Assembly: GCA_913059205.1 (NCBI GenBank) | Contig: CAJXRM010000016.1 | Location: 1 to 43,318, forward strand | Reading direction: 5' to 3' | DNA from: an uncultured Flavobacteriales bacterium | GTDB lineage: Bacteria > Bacteroidota > Bacteroidia > Flavobacteriales_D > Crocinitomicaceae | DNA length: 43,318 nucleotides | Part shown: positions 17,205 to 25,417 of the stretch, one piece after another | Layout of the letters: each line of letters begins with the position of its first letter | Position numbering within the stretch: the stretch's first letter is position 1 | Translations under genes and position numbers: made by a program | Notes under the pieces: model-generated | Told to the model about the DNA's origin: nothing | What the model saw: only the letters and a program-made list of their open reading frames with translations | Databases searched by the model: none

Positions 17205-18365
17205 TTAGTCGTGTAACCAAGATTGATAATAATCTGCAATCTCAAGTTCCATCGCTTGTTTTGTTAATTTTAAAGGTTTAAAAGTGTCGACCATTACTGC
17301 CAATTCTTCAGTAGATTTTTTGCCAATACTTCTTTCGTATGCTCCCGGATGAGGTCCATGAGGAATTCCACCTGGATGAAGCGTTAATTGACCTTTTTCA
17401 ATATTGTTTCTACTCATAAAATCTCCATCAACATAATAAAGTAATTCATCAGAATCGATGTTGCTGTGATTATATGGAGCCGGAATTGCATCTGGGTGAT
17501 AATCGTATAACCTTGGAACGAATGAGCATATAACAAATGCATTGGTTTCAAATGTTTGATGAACAGGAGGTGGTTGATGAATTCTACCAGTTATCGGCTC
17601 AAAATCGTGAATTGAAAAGGCGTAAGGATAATTAAACCCATCCCATCCAACAACGTCAAACGGATGTGATGCATAGGTGTATGAATATAAAATGCCTTCT
17701 TTTTTTGTTTTTACCAGGAAATCTCCTTTTTCATTGTGTGTTTCCAATTCAGAAGGCCCTCTGAAATCACGCTCGCAAAAAGGTGAATGTTCAAGTAACT
17801 GTCCAAACCAATTTCTATATCTTTTTGGAGTGTAAATTGGATGATGCGATTCAATAATAAACAATCGATTTTGTTCAGTGTCAAAGTCAATTTGATAAAT
17901 AATTCCTCTTGGAACTACTAAGTAATCGCCGTATTTAAAAGGAATATTTCCGAGTTGTGTACGTAAGGTTCCACTTCCTTCGTGAATGAAAATAACCTCG
18001 TCGCAATCAGCATTTTTATAAAAATAATCGCGCAATGATTTCTTTGGTGATGATAGTACAATGTGACAATCGCTATTCACTAAAACCGGCACGCGGCTTT
18101 CTAAATAATCATCTTTGGGAGCAACTTTGAACCCGTTAAAACTTCTCATTTGAAGCTGTTTGTCATGCGCTATTTCCGGATTTATATCAACTTTACCAAC
18201 AAACTCTTTCACAATTGTAGGAGGTTCAACATGATACATTAAAGTTGACATTCCATCGAACCCAATTGTGCCAAACAATTGTTCGTGGTACAATTCACCA
18301 TTTTTCTTTCGGAAAACAGTATGTCGTTTTGGTGGTATAATTCCAAGTTTATGATAAAAAGGCAT
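17205..18365 (-). CDS. hmgA: Homogentisate 1,2-dioxygenase
   Basis: Opens the ring of homogentisate to maleylacetoacetate, the step after hpd. The 386 residues include VVGWDGFNYPYAFSIHDFEP, the PPPVHQTFE block with His269 (candidate catalytic base), and a metal site made by His300, the acidic pair Asp306/Glu307 and His336 (in IPHGPHPG). The protein is shorter than the classical 430-445-residue enzymes, and the ligand spacing after His300 differs by one residue, so it belongs to a diverged branch. It is first in the hmgA-hpd operon. Maleylacetoacetate isomerase and fumarylacetoacetase are not in the window. Confidence 0.92.
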   Translation of the reverse strand: MPFYHKLGIIPPKRHTVFRKKNGELYHEQLFGTIGFDGMSTLMYHVEPPTIVKEFVGKVDINPEIAHDKQLQMRSFNGFKVAPKDDYLESRVPVLVNSDCHIVLSSPKKSLRDYFYKNADCDEVIFIHEGSGTLRTQLGNIPFKYGDYLVVPRGIIYQIDFDTEQNRLFIIESHHPIYTPKRYRNWFGQLLEHSPFCERDFRGPSELETHNEKGDFLVKTKKEGILYSYTYASHPFDVVGWDGFNYPYAFSIHDFEPITGRIHQPPPVHQTFETNAFVICSFVPRLYDYHPDAIPAPYNHSNIDSDELLYYVDGDFMSRNNIEKGQLTLHPGGIPHGPHPGAYERSIGKKSTEELAVMVDTFKPLKLTKQAMELEIADYYQSWLHD

Positions 18366-18404
18366 ATCGCTTTATATTTAGTTAATGTTCTAATTGCTGA
18401 ACCA

Positions 18405-18412
18405 CAAAAATA
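18405..18412 (-). promoter_or_regulatory. hmgA-hpd promoter -7 box
   Basis: On the minus strand TATTTTTG fits TAnnTTTG and lies 39 bp before the hmgA start, with only a T-rich stretch in place of the -33 TTTG. Confidence 0.5.
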
Positions 18413-18533
18413 CTCCCCATAGAACGAATAAAAACTGATAGTTGTCATGAAATTAAGAATAACGATGAAAATTTTCAATTTCTTTTAGGAATTTCACTAA
18501 ATAATATTTCTATTTGTACGAGAAGACATCTAT

Positions 18534-19496
18534 ATGAAAAAGACAATTGTAATTGGAGCCTGTGGGCAAATAGGAACAGAATTAGTGTTGGGTTTAAGAG
18601 GGTTGAAAGGAAGCGAAAATGTTATTGCAGCTGATCTACATGACCATTGTCCAGAAAAATTGGCTGGTGGACCATATACTAAGATGGATATTTTAAATAG
18701 AGATGCCGTTCGTAGCTTTATAATAGATAATTCCATTAAGGAAGTTTATTTATTAGCGGCTTTGTTAAGTGCAACTGCTGAGAAAAATCCTGCTTTTGCA
18801 TGGGAATTAAACATGGAAGGTCTTTTTACTATTTTAGATCTCGCTAAAGAAGGTCATATTGATAAAATATTTTGGCCTAGTTCAATTGCAGTTTTTGGTC
18901 CAACAACGCCTAAAGTGAATACTCCACAAATGACTATTATGGAGCCATCAACAGTTTATGGAATCTCCAAACAATCGGGAGAAAGATGGTGTGAATATTA
19001 CTTTAATAATTATGGAGTAGATGTCAGAAGCATTCGTTATCCAGGTTTAATTTCATATACGAGTTTGCCAGGTGGAGGAACAACAGATTATGCAGTTGAT
19101 ATTTTTTATCAAGCCAAATTGGGTAATGATTTTAATTGCTTTCTAAATGAAGATACTGCACTTCCAATGATGTTTATGGAAGATGCAATTAGAGCGACAT
19201 TGGAGTTAATGGAAGCTCCAAAAGAAAAGGTTAAAATACGATCTTCTTACAACTTATCTGGATGCAGTTTTACTCCAAAAGAATTGGCGGAGGAGATAAA
19301 ATTGATTCTACCGGAGTTTAGAATCCAATATTCGCCTGATTTTCGACAAAAAATTGCGGACAGCTGGCCAGATTCAATTGATGATTCAGCCGCAAGAAAT
19401 GATTGGGGATGGAAAGAACAATTTGACACTAAGTCGCTGGTTGATATCATGTTAAAAAATGTCAATGTTAGTTTGCTGGAGCAAAATAACAATTAA
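18534..19496 (+). CDS. tdh: SDR-type L-threonine 3-dehydrogenase
   Basis: NAD-dependent enzyme oxidising threonine to 2-amino-3-ketobutyrate, of the short-chain-dehydrogenase type seen in Flavobacteriia. The 320 residues have the nucleotide-binding GACGQIG at 8-14, Ser116/117 in WPSSIAVFGP, and the catalytic Tyr142-x3-Lys146 in VYGISK. The stretch RSIRYPGLISY followed by GGGTTDYAVDIF is characteristic of this dehydrogenase as opposed to sugar epimerases. It is divergent from hmgA over 168 bp. The usual follow-on enzyme (kbl) is not nearby. Confidence 0.9.
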   Translation: MKKTIVIGACGQIGTELVLGLRGLKGSENVIAADLHDHCPEKLAGGPYTKMDILNRDAVRSFIIDNSIKEVYLLAALLSATAEKNPAFAWELNMEGLFTILDLAKEGHIDKIFWPSSIAVFGPTTPKVNTPQMTIMEPSTVYGISKQSGERWCEYYFNNYGVDVRSIRYPGLISYTSLPGGGTTDYAVDIFYQAKLGNDFNCFLNEDTALPMMFMEDAIRATLELMEAPKEKVKIRSSYNLSGCSFTPKELAEEIKLILPEFRIQYSPDFRQKIADSWPDSIDDSAARNDWGWKEQFDTKSLVDIMLKNVNVSLLEQNNN

Positions 19497-19512
19497 TGTT
19501 AATATATTAACA
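19497..19512. repeat. Perfect 16-bp palindrome after tdh
   Basis: TGTTAATATATTAACA starts immediately after the tdh stop codon. It has no loop or T-tract, so it looks more like a dimeric protein site than a terminator. Confidence 0.4.
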
Positions 19513-19562
19513 GTCCTTAAATTAAAATTGGTCGATAAAAAAGTAAAGTTTGCCGAATTTAT

Positions 19563-19593
19563 TTTGATTAACAGAATCAAATATGTACTTTCG
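19563..19593 (+). promoter_or_regulatory. Promoter of the MORN/YwqK-type gene
   Basis: TTTG (19563-19566), a 19-base spacer and TACTTTCG (19586-19593), one mismatch from TAnnTTTG. It lies 44 bp before the start codon. Confidence 0.6.
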
Positions 19594-19637
19594 ATTAGAA
19601 CTGTGAACACTCAAAAACTTTTAAAACTAAAGGTAAG

Positions 19638-20507
19638 ATGATATTAAAGAAAATATTGTTTATCATGCTTCTTGGATTTGTATCGCCTTCGCTTCTTTTA
19701 GCGACGGATGATCAAGGTGGGGAGACGAATAAAGTGGACAGTCAAGGTCGTAAACAAGGTAAATGGATTTATCTTGGAAAAGATAGACCAGAATCAGGTT
19801 TTCCAGTTAATGGAAAAATTGAAGAAGGACCTTATTTAGACGACAGAAAAGAAGGAGTTTGGATCAAGTATCACAATGACGGAGTTACTCCTAAGCTTAA
19901 AGGTGAATATCACAATAACCGACCAAGCGGAAAATACACGAAATTATATCCTGACGGAACAATACGTGAAATTGGTAGTTTCGAAAGAAACAAGTATTCC
20001 GATTCATTAAAACGTTTCCATGAAAACGGTGTCTTAGAATATGAGGCAGATTTTAATGATTCAGGAAAGGAACAAGGTGTAGTTAAATACTATTATCCTA
20101 ATGGTCAAGAAGAATTCGTATTTGAATCACAAAACGGAATTCCAACTGGAAAAGCCACTCGCTACTATGAAAATGGTGATATTAAAGAAATTATTTATTA
20201 CTCGGCGGATGGTTCAATTGAAAGAAGCGAACAACGAGAAATGAAAAATCCGATTGTTAATGTTGTTGACCCAGGTGTGTCTAAAGAGGCTGCTCCACGA
20301 GTTACTAATCCAAGAACGAAGGGAACACGTTTCCAAACAAATGGATACAATAAAGTGTATAACGATAATGATGAAATTTGGCAAGATGGTGACTTTAGAA
20401 ATGGCCGCTTGTGGGATGGAAAAGTTTATGAATATGATTCAGATGGAATCTTACTTAAAGTAAAAGTCTTTAAGAAAGGTGTATACCATTCTGATGGACA
20501 GTTGTAA
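19638..20507 (+). CDS. Secreted MORN/YwqK-type repeat protein
   Basis: A 289-residue protein with a signal peptide (about 1-22, ending LLLA) and at least six short repeats of the MORN_2/YwqK kind over residues 35-285. The units read like GPYLDDRKEGVWIKYHNDG, GEYHNNRPSGKYTKLYPDG and FRNGRLWDGKVYEYDSDG. Databases often call this family 'YwqK antitoxin', but no toxin gene is adjacent and the protein is exported, so a repeat-scaffold role in the envelope is more likely. It has its own promoter and a terminator directly downstream, so it is monocistronic. Confidence 0.85.
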   Translation: MILKKILFIMLLGFVSPSLLLATDDQGGETNKVDSQGRKQGKWIYLGKDRPESGFPVNGKIEEGPYLDDRKEGVWIKYHNDGVTPKLKGEYHNNRPSGKYTKLYPDGTIREIGSFERNKYSDSLKRFHENGVLEYEADFNDSGKEQGVVKYYYPNGQEEFVFESQNGIPTGKATRYYENGDIKEIIYYSADGSIERSEQREMKNPIVNVVDPGVSKEAAPRVTNPRTKGTRFQTNGYNKVYNDNDEIWQDGDFRNGRLWDGKVYEYDSDGILLKVKVFKKGVYHSDGQL

Positions 20508-20523
20508 ACAAACTAGAAAAGTG

Positions 20524-20551
20524 AAAAGCTCCAATTTGGAGCTTTTTTTTT
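20524..20551 (+). terminator. Terminator after the MORN/YwqK-type gene
   Basis: Hairpin AAAAGCTCC / GGAGCTTTT around AATTT, extended by a T-run of nine on the plus strand. Confidence 0.9.
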
Positions 20552-20566
20552 GCGCCATTATGTTGT

Positions 20567-20574
20567 TATATTTG
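20567..20574 (+). promoter_or_regulatory. deoC operon promoter -7 box
   Basis: TATATTTG matches TAnnTTTG and ends 19 bases before the first deoC ATG. The T-run of the preceding terminator provides a TTTT with a 19-base spacer. Confidence 0.5.
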
Positions 20575-20593
20575 CTTATTAAATTGAGTGTAA

Positions 20594-21520
20594 ATGCAAG
20601 ACAAAAAAAAGATGTCTAATTATTTAATTCCTGACTTTACCCTTTCACCTAGGATAGATAAAGTTGGAGTAGAAGAAAGAGTTGCAAGATTTCAAACTCG
20701 AAGCATTAAATCAGAATCAAAAATGCAGGCCTTGAAAATGGCTTTGAATATGATTGATTTAACAACTTTAGAAGGAAAAGATACGCCTAACAAAGTGCGT
20801 CAAATGTGTTATAAAGCAATGCATTTACACGATGTTTATGACGGTCTTCCTACAGTGGCAGCTGTTTGCGTGTATCCTTCCATGGTTGGAGTAGCTAAAA
20901 AGGAAGTTATCAATTCAACGGTAAAAGTAGCTTCAGTTTCAACTGCATTCCCTAGTGGTCAGGCTCCACTTGAGGTTAAGCTAATCGATACAAAATTTGC
21001 GGTTGAAGAAGGTGCAGATGAGATTGATATGGTTATTTCAAGAGGTAAATTTCTTTCTGGAGAATATAATTTCGTGTTTGATGAAATTGCAGCAGTGAAA
21101 GAAGCGTGTGGAAAGGCAAGATTAAAAGTGATATTGGAAACTGGTGAATTGGTTACACTTGATAATGTTAGAAAGGCAAGTGATATTGCAATGTATGCCG
21201 GAGCTGATTTTATTAAAACATCCACGGGAAAAATTCAACCAGCTGCTACAATGCAAGTTACATATACAATGCTTGAAGCAATAAGAGACTTCAATGATGC
21301 AACCGGCATTCAAATTGGAATGAAGCCAGCAGGTGGAATTTCAAACTCTAAGTTGGCCTTGCATAACCTTGTAATGGTAAAAGAAGTATTAGGAAACGAT
21401 TGGTTAACAAACGAGTGGTTTCGCTTTGGAGCAAGTAGTTTAGCGAATGATGTTCTAATGCAAATATTGAAAGCTGAAACTGGCGTATATCAATCATCAA
21501 ATTACTTTTCAATCGATTAA
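20594..21520 (+). CDS. deoC: Deoxyribose-phosphate aldolase
   Basis: Splits 2-deoxyribose-5-phosphate into acetaldehyde and glyceraldehyde-3-phosphate. The Schiff-base lysine is Lys208 in FIKTSTGK. Other active-site residues are Asp145 in EIDMV and Lys244 in GMKPAGGI. At 308 residues it resembles the longer, animal-type enzymes more than the roughly 250-residue E. coli form. A second ATG seven codons in (20612) is also possible. The aldehyde dehydrogenase gene starts 3 bp after the stop, suggesting that the acetaldehyde is oxidised by the product of the same operon. Confidence 0.95.
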   Translation: MQDKKKMSNYLIPDFTLSPRIDKVGVEERVARFQTRSIKSESKMQALKMALNMIDLTTLEGKDTPNKVRQMCYKAMHLHDVYDGLPTVAAVCVYPSMVGVAKKEVINSTVKVASVSTAFPSGQAPLEVKLIDTKFAVEEGADEIDMVISRGKFLSGEYNFVFDEIAAVKEACGKARLKVILETGELVTLDNVRKASDIAMYAGADFIKTSTGKIQPAATMQVTYTMLEAIRDFNDATGIQIGMKPAGGISNSKLALHNLVMVKEVLGNDWLTNEWFRFGASSLANDVLMQILKAETGVYQSSNYFSID

Positions 21521-21523
21521 AAG

Positions 21524-22981
21524 ATGGCAAAAAAAATAAAAGAAATTAATTGGGATTATGCTCCTTCTTTGGAAAGCACTTCCCATATAGAAGTAAAAGA
21601 AAAATACGAATTATTTATTGATGGAAAATTTGTAAAACCATCTTCTGGAAATTACTTCAACACTGTTAACCCAGCAACAAACGAAGTGTTGTCGAGTATA
21701 GCTTATGCAAACGAGAAAGATGTCGATAATGCAGTTAAAGCGGCAAGAAAAGCATATAACGAAGTTTGGTCTAAATTATCGGGAAAGGAAAGAGGAAAGT
21801 ACATTTATCGTATTGCTCGCCTTATGCAAGAACGTGCGCGTGAATTAGCAGTCATTGAAACTTTGGATGCGGGTAAAACAATTCGCGAATCTAGGGATAT
21901 TGATATTCCTTTGGCATGCAACCATTTCTTTTATTATGCAGGATGGGCTGATAAATTGGAGTATGCCTTTCCAAATCGAAAAGTGGAATCTTTGGGTGTT
22001 GCGGGACAAATTATTCCTTGGAATTTTCCTTTGTTGATGGCAGCTTGGAAAATTGCACCAGCCCTTGCAGCAGGTAATACGGTTGTGTTAAAACCAGCCG
22101 AAACCACATCGCTAACTGCAATGAAATTGGCTGAAATTATTAGAGATTCTGGTCTGCCAGCAGGTGTTGTAAATATTGTGACCGGATACGGTGATACTGG
22201 TGCTGCAATTGTAAATCATGAAGACATTAATAAAGTGGCTTTCACTGGATCAACAGCTGTCGGTAAAATTATCCAAAAAGCGATAGCTGGAACAGGGAAA
22301 AAAGCAACACTTGAATTGGGCGGTAAATCTGCCAATATTATCATGGATGACGCACCTATCGATCAAGCAGTTGAAGGGATAATTAATGGTATCTTCTTTA
22401 ACCAAGGTCACGTTTGTTGCGCGGGGTCAAGGCTTTTTGTGCAAGAAGGAGTTGCTGATGTAGTGATTAAAAAATTAAAAAGAAGAATGGATAGCTTGAT
22501 AATTGGAAATCCATTAGATAAAAATACTGATGTTGGAGCAATTAATTCCAAAGAGCAGTTGGATACAATTAACAAGTACATAAAAATAGGAATCAATGAA
22601 GGGGCTGAAATGTATCAGGCTTCATGTGAGATTCCCAAAAATGGTTATTTCTGCCCTCCAACTATCTTCACTGGTGTGGCACAATCAAGTACAATTGCAC
22701 AAGAAGAAATTTTCGGTCCAGTTTTAACAATTCAAACGTTTAGAACTGTTGATGAGGTAATTCAAAAAGCGAATAATTCCCCTTTTGGATTAGCTGCTGG
22801 AGTTTGGTCTGACAAAGGTTCTCGCGTTTTTAACTTAACCAGTAAATTAAATGCAGGAGTTGTTTGGGCAAATACATATAATAAGTTTGATCCAGCTTCA
22901 CCGTTCGGTGGGTTTAAAGAAAGTGGATACGGCAGAGAAGGTGGAATGCACGGCTTAAGTGCTTACGTTAAATTAAAATAA
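21524..22981 (+). CDS. NAD(P)-dependent aldehyde dehydrogenase, ALDH16-like catalytic half
   Basis: A complete 485-residue aldehyde dehydrogenase. It has PWNFPL with Asn167, VLKPAE with the cofactor-binding Lys190, FTGSTAVG at 240-247, the general base Glu264 in ELGGKS, the nucleophile Cys298 in NQGHVCCAGSR, and EEIFGPV. It lies between deoC (3 bp upstream) and a partial, catalytically incomplete aldehyde dehydrogenase (2 bp downstream). Acetaldehyde from DeoC is the obvious candidate substrate, though this is inferred. The two dehydrogenase genes total 778 residues, about the size of bacterial ALDH16, in which both domains are fused. Confidence 0.95.
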   Translation: MAKKIKEINWDYAPSLESTSHIEVKEKYELFIDGKFVKPSSGNYFNTVNPATNEVLSSIAYANEKDVDNAVKAARKAYNEVWSKLSGKERGKYIYRIARLMQERARELAVIETLDAGKTIRESRDIDIPLACNHFFYYAGWADKLEYAFPNRKVESLGVAGQIIPWNFPLLMAAWKIAPALAAGNTVVLKPAETTSLTAMKLAEIIRDSGLPAGVVNIVTGYGDTGAAIVNHEDINKVAFTGSTAVGKIIQKAIAGTGKKATLELGGKSANIIMDDAPIDQAVEGIINGIFFNQGHVCCAGSRLFVQEGVADVVIKKLKRRMDSLIIGNPLDKNTDVGAINSKEQLDTINKYIKIGINEGAEMYQASCEIPKNGYFCPPTIFTGVAQSSTIAQEEIFGPVLTIQTFRTVDEVIQKANNSPFGLAAGVWSDKGSRVFNLTSKLNAGVVWANTYNKFDPASPFGGFKESGYGREGGMHGLSAYVKLK

Positions 22982-22983
22982 CA

Positions 22984-23865
22984 ATGGAACGATTGGAAAT
23001 TCTAAAAACATATAAGATTTACATAGGGGGAAAATTTCCTCGTACTGAATCCGGACGATATTACTCGCCTAAAAATCCGAAAGGTGAACTGTTAGGGAAT
23101 ATATGTTTGTCCTCAAGAAAAGATGTGAGAAACGCTGTAGTGGCTGCACGTAAGGCGTATGGAGATTGGTCGGAAAGGGCTGATTTTAACAGGAGTCAAA
23201 TACTGTATCGAATTGCTGAAATGTTAGAAGGAAGAAAGGCTCAATTTATAGATGAGTTGATTGTTCAAGGTGTTTCCCAAAAGGCAGCAAAACAAGAAGT
23301 GGAATTGACAATCGATCGCTTGGTTTATTACGCAGGATGGTGTGATAAGTATAAGCAAATTCAAAGTTCAGTTAATCCTGTTTCTTCTTCACACTTTAAT
23401 TTTTCTGTGCAAGAACCAACAGGAATTGTTGGAATAATAGCTGATGCAAACTCGTCTTTAATTGGTTTAGTTTCAAGTATCGCGCCTGTTATTGCAGGTG
23501 GAAATACGTGTGTTGTTTTAGCATCTGAGAAATTACCGCTTTGTGCAATTACGTTCGCCGAAGTAATTAACTCTTCGGATGTTCCAGGTGGGGTCGTCAA
23601 TATTTTGACGGGGAAAAGAACAGAATTAATCTCTCCATTAACAACGCATATGGATGTGAATGCCATTTTCTATTCAGGGAAGGAAACTGAAATAATAAAA
23701 GAGTTGGAAGAAAGTGGAGCGTTGAACTTAAAGAGGATTCACTCTTATGATGAAGATTGGAACAAGGAAAGTTCGCAAAACCTCTATTTTATTACTGATT
23801 TTCAAGAGTTAAAAACGACTTGGCACCCGATAGAGAATGTTGGGGGAGCAAGCTCGAGTTACTGA
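22984..23865 (+). CDS. Partial aldehyde dehydrogenase-like protein without catalytic cysteine (ALDH16 C-terminal-half-like)
   Basis: A 293-residue protein that follows the aldehyde dehydrogenase fold from the N-terminus (YIGGKF, NPKGELLG, AARKAYGDW) through the first part of the cofactor domain (GIVGIIADANSSL, IAGGNTCVVLASEK, PGGVVNILTG). It then departs after about residue 235 into a unique tail ending HPIENVGGASSSY. The active-site Asn, the VLKP lysine, the GSTAVG loop, the Glu base and the Cys domain are absent. The frame is intact, well spaced and terminated by a strong hairpin, so it does not look like decay. I read it as the separate, non-catalytic partner of the preceding gene. Confidence 0.85.
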   Translation: MERLEILKTYKIYIGGKFPRTESGRYYSPKNPKGELLGNICLSSRKDVRNAVVAARKAYGDWSERADFNRSQILYRIAEMLEGRKAQFIDELIVQGVSQKAAKQEVELTIDRLVYYAGWCDKYKQIQSSVNPVSSSHFNFSVQEPTGIVGIIADANSSLIGLVSSIAPVIAGGNTCVVLASEKLPLCAITFAEVINSSDVPGGVVNILTGKRTELISPLTTHMDVNAIFYSGKETEIIKELEESGALNLKRIHSYDEDWNKESSQNLYFITDFQELKTTWHPIENVGGASSSY

Positions 23866-23876
23866 TGAAGTGAATT

Positions 23877-23915
23877 AAAAAGAAAAGCGGAAATTTTATT
23901 TCCGCTTTTCTTTTT
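23877..23915. terminator. Bidirectional terminator between the ALDH operon and tonB
   Basis: A perfect 17-bp stem built on AGCGGAAA / TTTCCGCT with A- and T-runs at its outer ends, around a five-base loop. It can end both converging units. Confidence 0.93.
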
Positions 23916-23932
23916 ACAATTAGTTCTGTAGC

Positions 23933-24598
23933 TTAATTTAAGGTAAAGTTGATAGGTAAACGACAACGTGTTCTCGCCTTTTTACCTTTCGCCTCTCCTG
24001 GCTCCCAATTTGGCATTTTTCGAATTAATCGCTTTGCTTCTTTGTCCAAGTCTTGACTTACACCTCGTTCAACTGCAATGTTTGATATAGAACCATCGGC
24101 TTCTACAACAAAAGAAAGATAAACTTTTCCTTGTTCATTCATTTCAATCGAAGTTTGAGGGTAATTAACGTTTTCGGCAATCCATCGCTGCATTGCCGCA
24201 GCTCCTCCTAGAAAAGAGGCTTCTACATCTGGGAAATCGATGATATCATCTTCAATCACAACATCTTTATTTCCAATTTTTATATCAGGAGGAAGAATGA
24301 CAATTATTCTAGAGTCTGGAATGTCCTGTGAATTACTGTCAATAATAATATTCTGATCTGGAGGAAGTAAAAGTTGAGGTTGCTCAATTGTTGGCGGTTC
24401 GACTTCTGGTTTAACAGTTTCCTCTATATATTGAATTTCGGCAGAATTTTCAGCGGATTTAGTTCTTAAATCTCGTTCAATTCCATTTGTAAAGGAGAAA
24501 GAGGCTAGTACTAAACTTCCAATAAATAGTAATCCAATTGCAGTGATTGGACCTCTTGCTTTCTCGATGTTTGCTTTGTTTGTTTTTTTTGCTTCCAT
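23933..24598 (-). CDS. TonB-family energy transducer (second copy)
   Basis: A 221-residue inner-membrane protein that should couple proton motive force to outer-membrane transporters. It has one membrane helix (about residues 17-36), a periplasmic linker and a TonB C-terminal domain (about 125-221) starting at DVEASFLGGAAAMQRWI and ending CRLPINFTLN. It is a tandem paralogue of the upstream gene with a near-identical C-terminal domain. The linker is short of Pro-Pro runs and rich in Asn/Asp/Ile, unlike the classical TonB spacer, so the reach or partner may differ. The gene lies after the terminator at 24646-24677 and no clear own promoter was found. Confidence 0.92.
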   Translation of the reverse strand: MEAKKTNKANIEKARGPITAIGLLFIGSLVLASFSFTNGIERDLRTKSAENSAEIQYIEETVKPEVEPPTIEQPQLLLPPDQNIIIDSNSQDIPDSRIIVILPPDIKIGNKDVVIEDDIIDFPDVEASFLGGAAAMQRWIAENVNYPQTSIEMNEQGKVYLSFVVEADGSISNIAVERGVSQDLDKEAKRLIRKMPNWEPGEAKGKKARTRCRLPINFTLN

Positions 24599-24645
24599 GA
24601 TGTGTAGGGTTTAAATTTCATTGATTGTAAACCAAATCATGTGCC

Positions 24646-24677
24646 AAAAAAAAACGCCCACTAAAAGTAGGCGTTTT
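24646..24677 (-). terminator. Terminator between the two tonB genes
   Basis: A hairpin AAAACGCC / GGCGTTTT extended by ACT / AGT past one mismatch, with an A-run on the plus strand that gives a U-tract on the minus strand. It should stop or weaken transcription from the first tonB into the second. Confidence 0.85.
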
Positions 24678-24695
24678 AAATATTCTGGTGTTCGT

Positions 24696-25358
24696 TTAGT
24701 TCAACGTAAAGTTGATTGGTAAACGACAACGTGTTCTTGCTTTTTTACCTTTTGCCTCACCTGGGGACCATTTTGGCATTTGACGTAACAAACGTTTTGC
24801 TTCCTTATCTAAGTCGTTACTTACACCTCTTTCTACAGCGATGTTCGAAATAGAACCATCAGACTCAACAACAAATGACAAGTAAACACGTCCTTGCTCA
24901 TTCATTTCGATAGCCGTTTGCGGGTAATTTACATGTTCAGCAATCCATTTCTGCATTGCTGCCGCTCCACCAGGGAAAGATGCTTCAACATCTGGGAAAT
25001 CAATAATTTCTTCCTCAACTTTCACCTCTTCAACTGGTCCAATTTTTACTGGAGGAGGAATAGGAATAGCCGCAACTGGCTCAACTTCTGTATTTTCTTC
25101 CTCTTTAATTTCTTCAGAAACAGGAGGTGGTGCATCAACTTGAGGTGGTGGCGGTGGCGGTGTGTCTTCTGGCTTCGCATCCTGCACAAATTGCACATCT
25201 GCAACATTTTCCGCTACTTTTCCTTTTCCTTCACGTTCTGTTTCTACTGTGTATGAAAAAGAAGCCAAAACTATACTACCAACAAAAAGTAGTCCCATCA
25301 AGATGATTGGACCTCTTAATTTTTCAATACTTGCGTCGTTACTTTTCTTTAATTCCAT
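24696..25358 (-). CDS. tonB: TonB-family energy transducer (first copy)
   Basis: A 220-residue TonB-like protein: membrane helix about residues 16-36, a Pro/Glu-rich periplasmic linker (about 60-110, with a run of six prolines), and the TonB C-terminal domain (about 125-220) starting DVEASFPGGAAAMQKWI and ending CRLPINFTLN. This type powers TonB-dependent receptors for iron complexes or glycans. No ExbB/ExbD or receptor genes are nearby. The tandem copy downstream shares the domain but has a different linker. Confidence 0.94.
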   Translation of the reverse strand: MELKKSNDASIEKLRGPIILMGLLFVGSIVLASFSYTVETEREGKGKVAENVADVQFVQDAKPEDTPPPPPPQVDAPPPVSEEIKEEENTEVEPVAAIPIPPPVKIGPVEEVKVEEEIIDFPDVEASFPGGAAAMQKWIAEHVNYPQTAIEMNEQGRVYLSFVVESDGSISNIAVERGVSNDLDKEAKRLLRQMPKWSPGEAKGKKARTRCRLPINFTLN

Positions 25359-25417
25359 TTTAGTTGAATTAGTTTGTAAATATATAAATTTATATCAACA
25401 AAAAATATACCATTTAC

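Noticed and set aside
19638..20507. YwqK antitoxin of a toxin-antitoxin system
   Set aside because: The protein has a signal peptide and no toxin-like neighbour; only the repeat type matches.
22984..23865. Pseudogene of an aldehyde dehydrogenase
   Set aside because: The frame is intact with tight operon spacing, a unique C-terminus and a strong terminator; its size fits the inactive half of ALDH16.
25141..25170. Repeat tract in tonB as a simple-sequence phase-variation switch
   Set aside because: The GGTGGTGGC-type run encodes the expected Pro-rich TonB linker and is an imperfect triplet run, so length changes would keep the frame.
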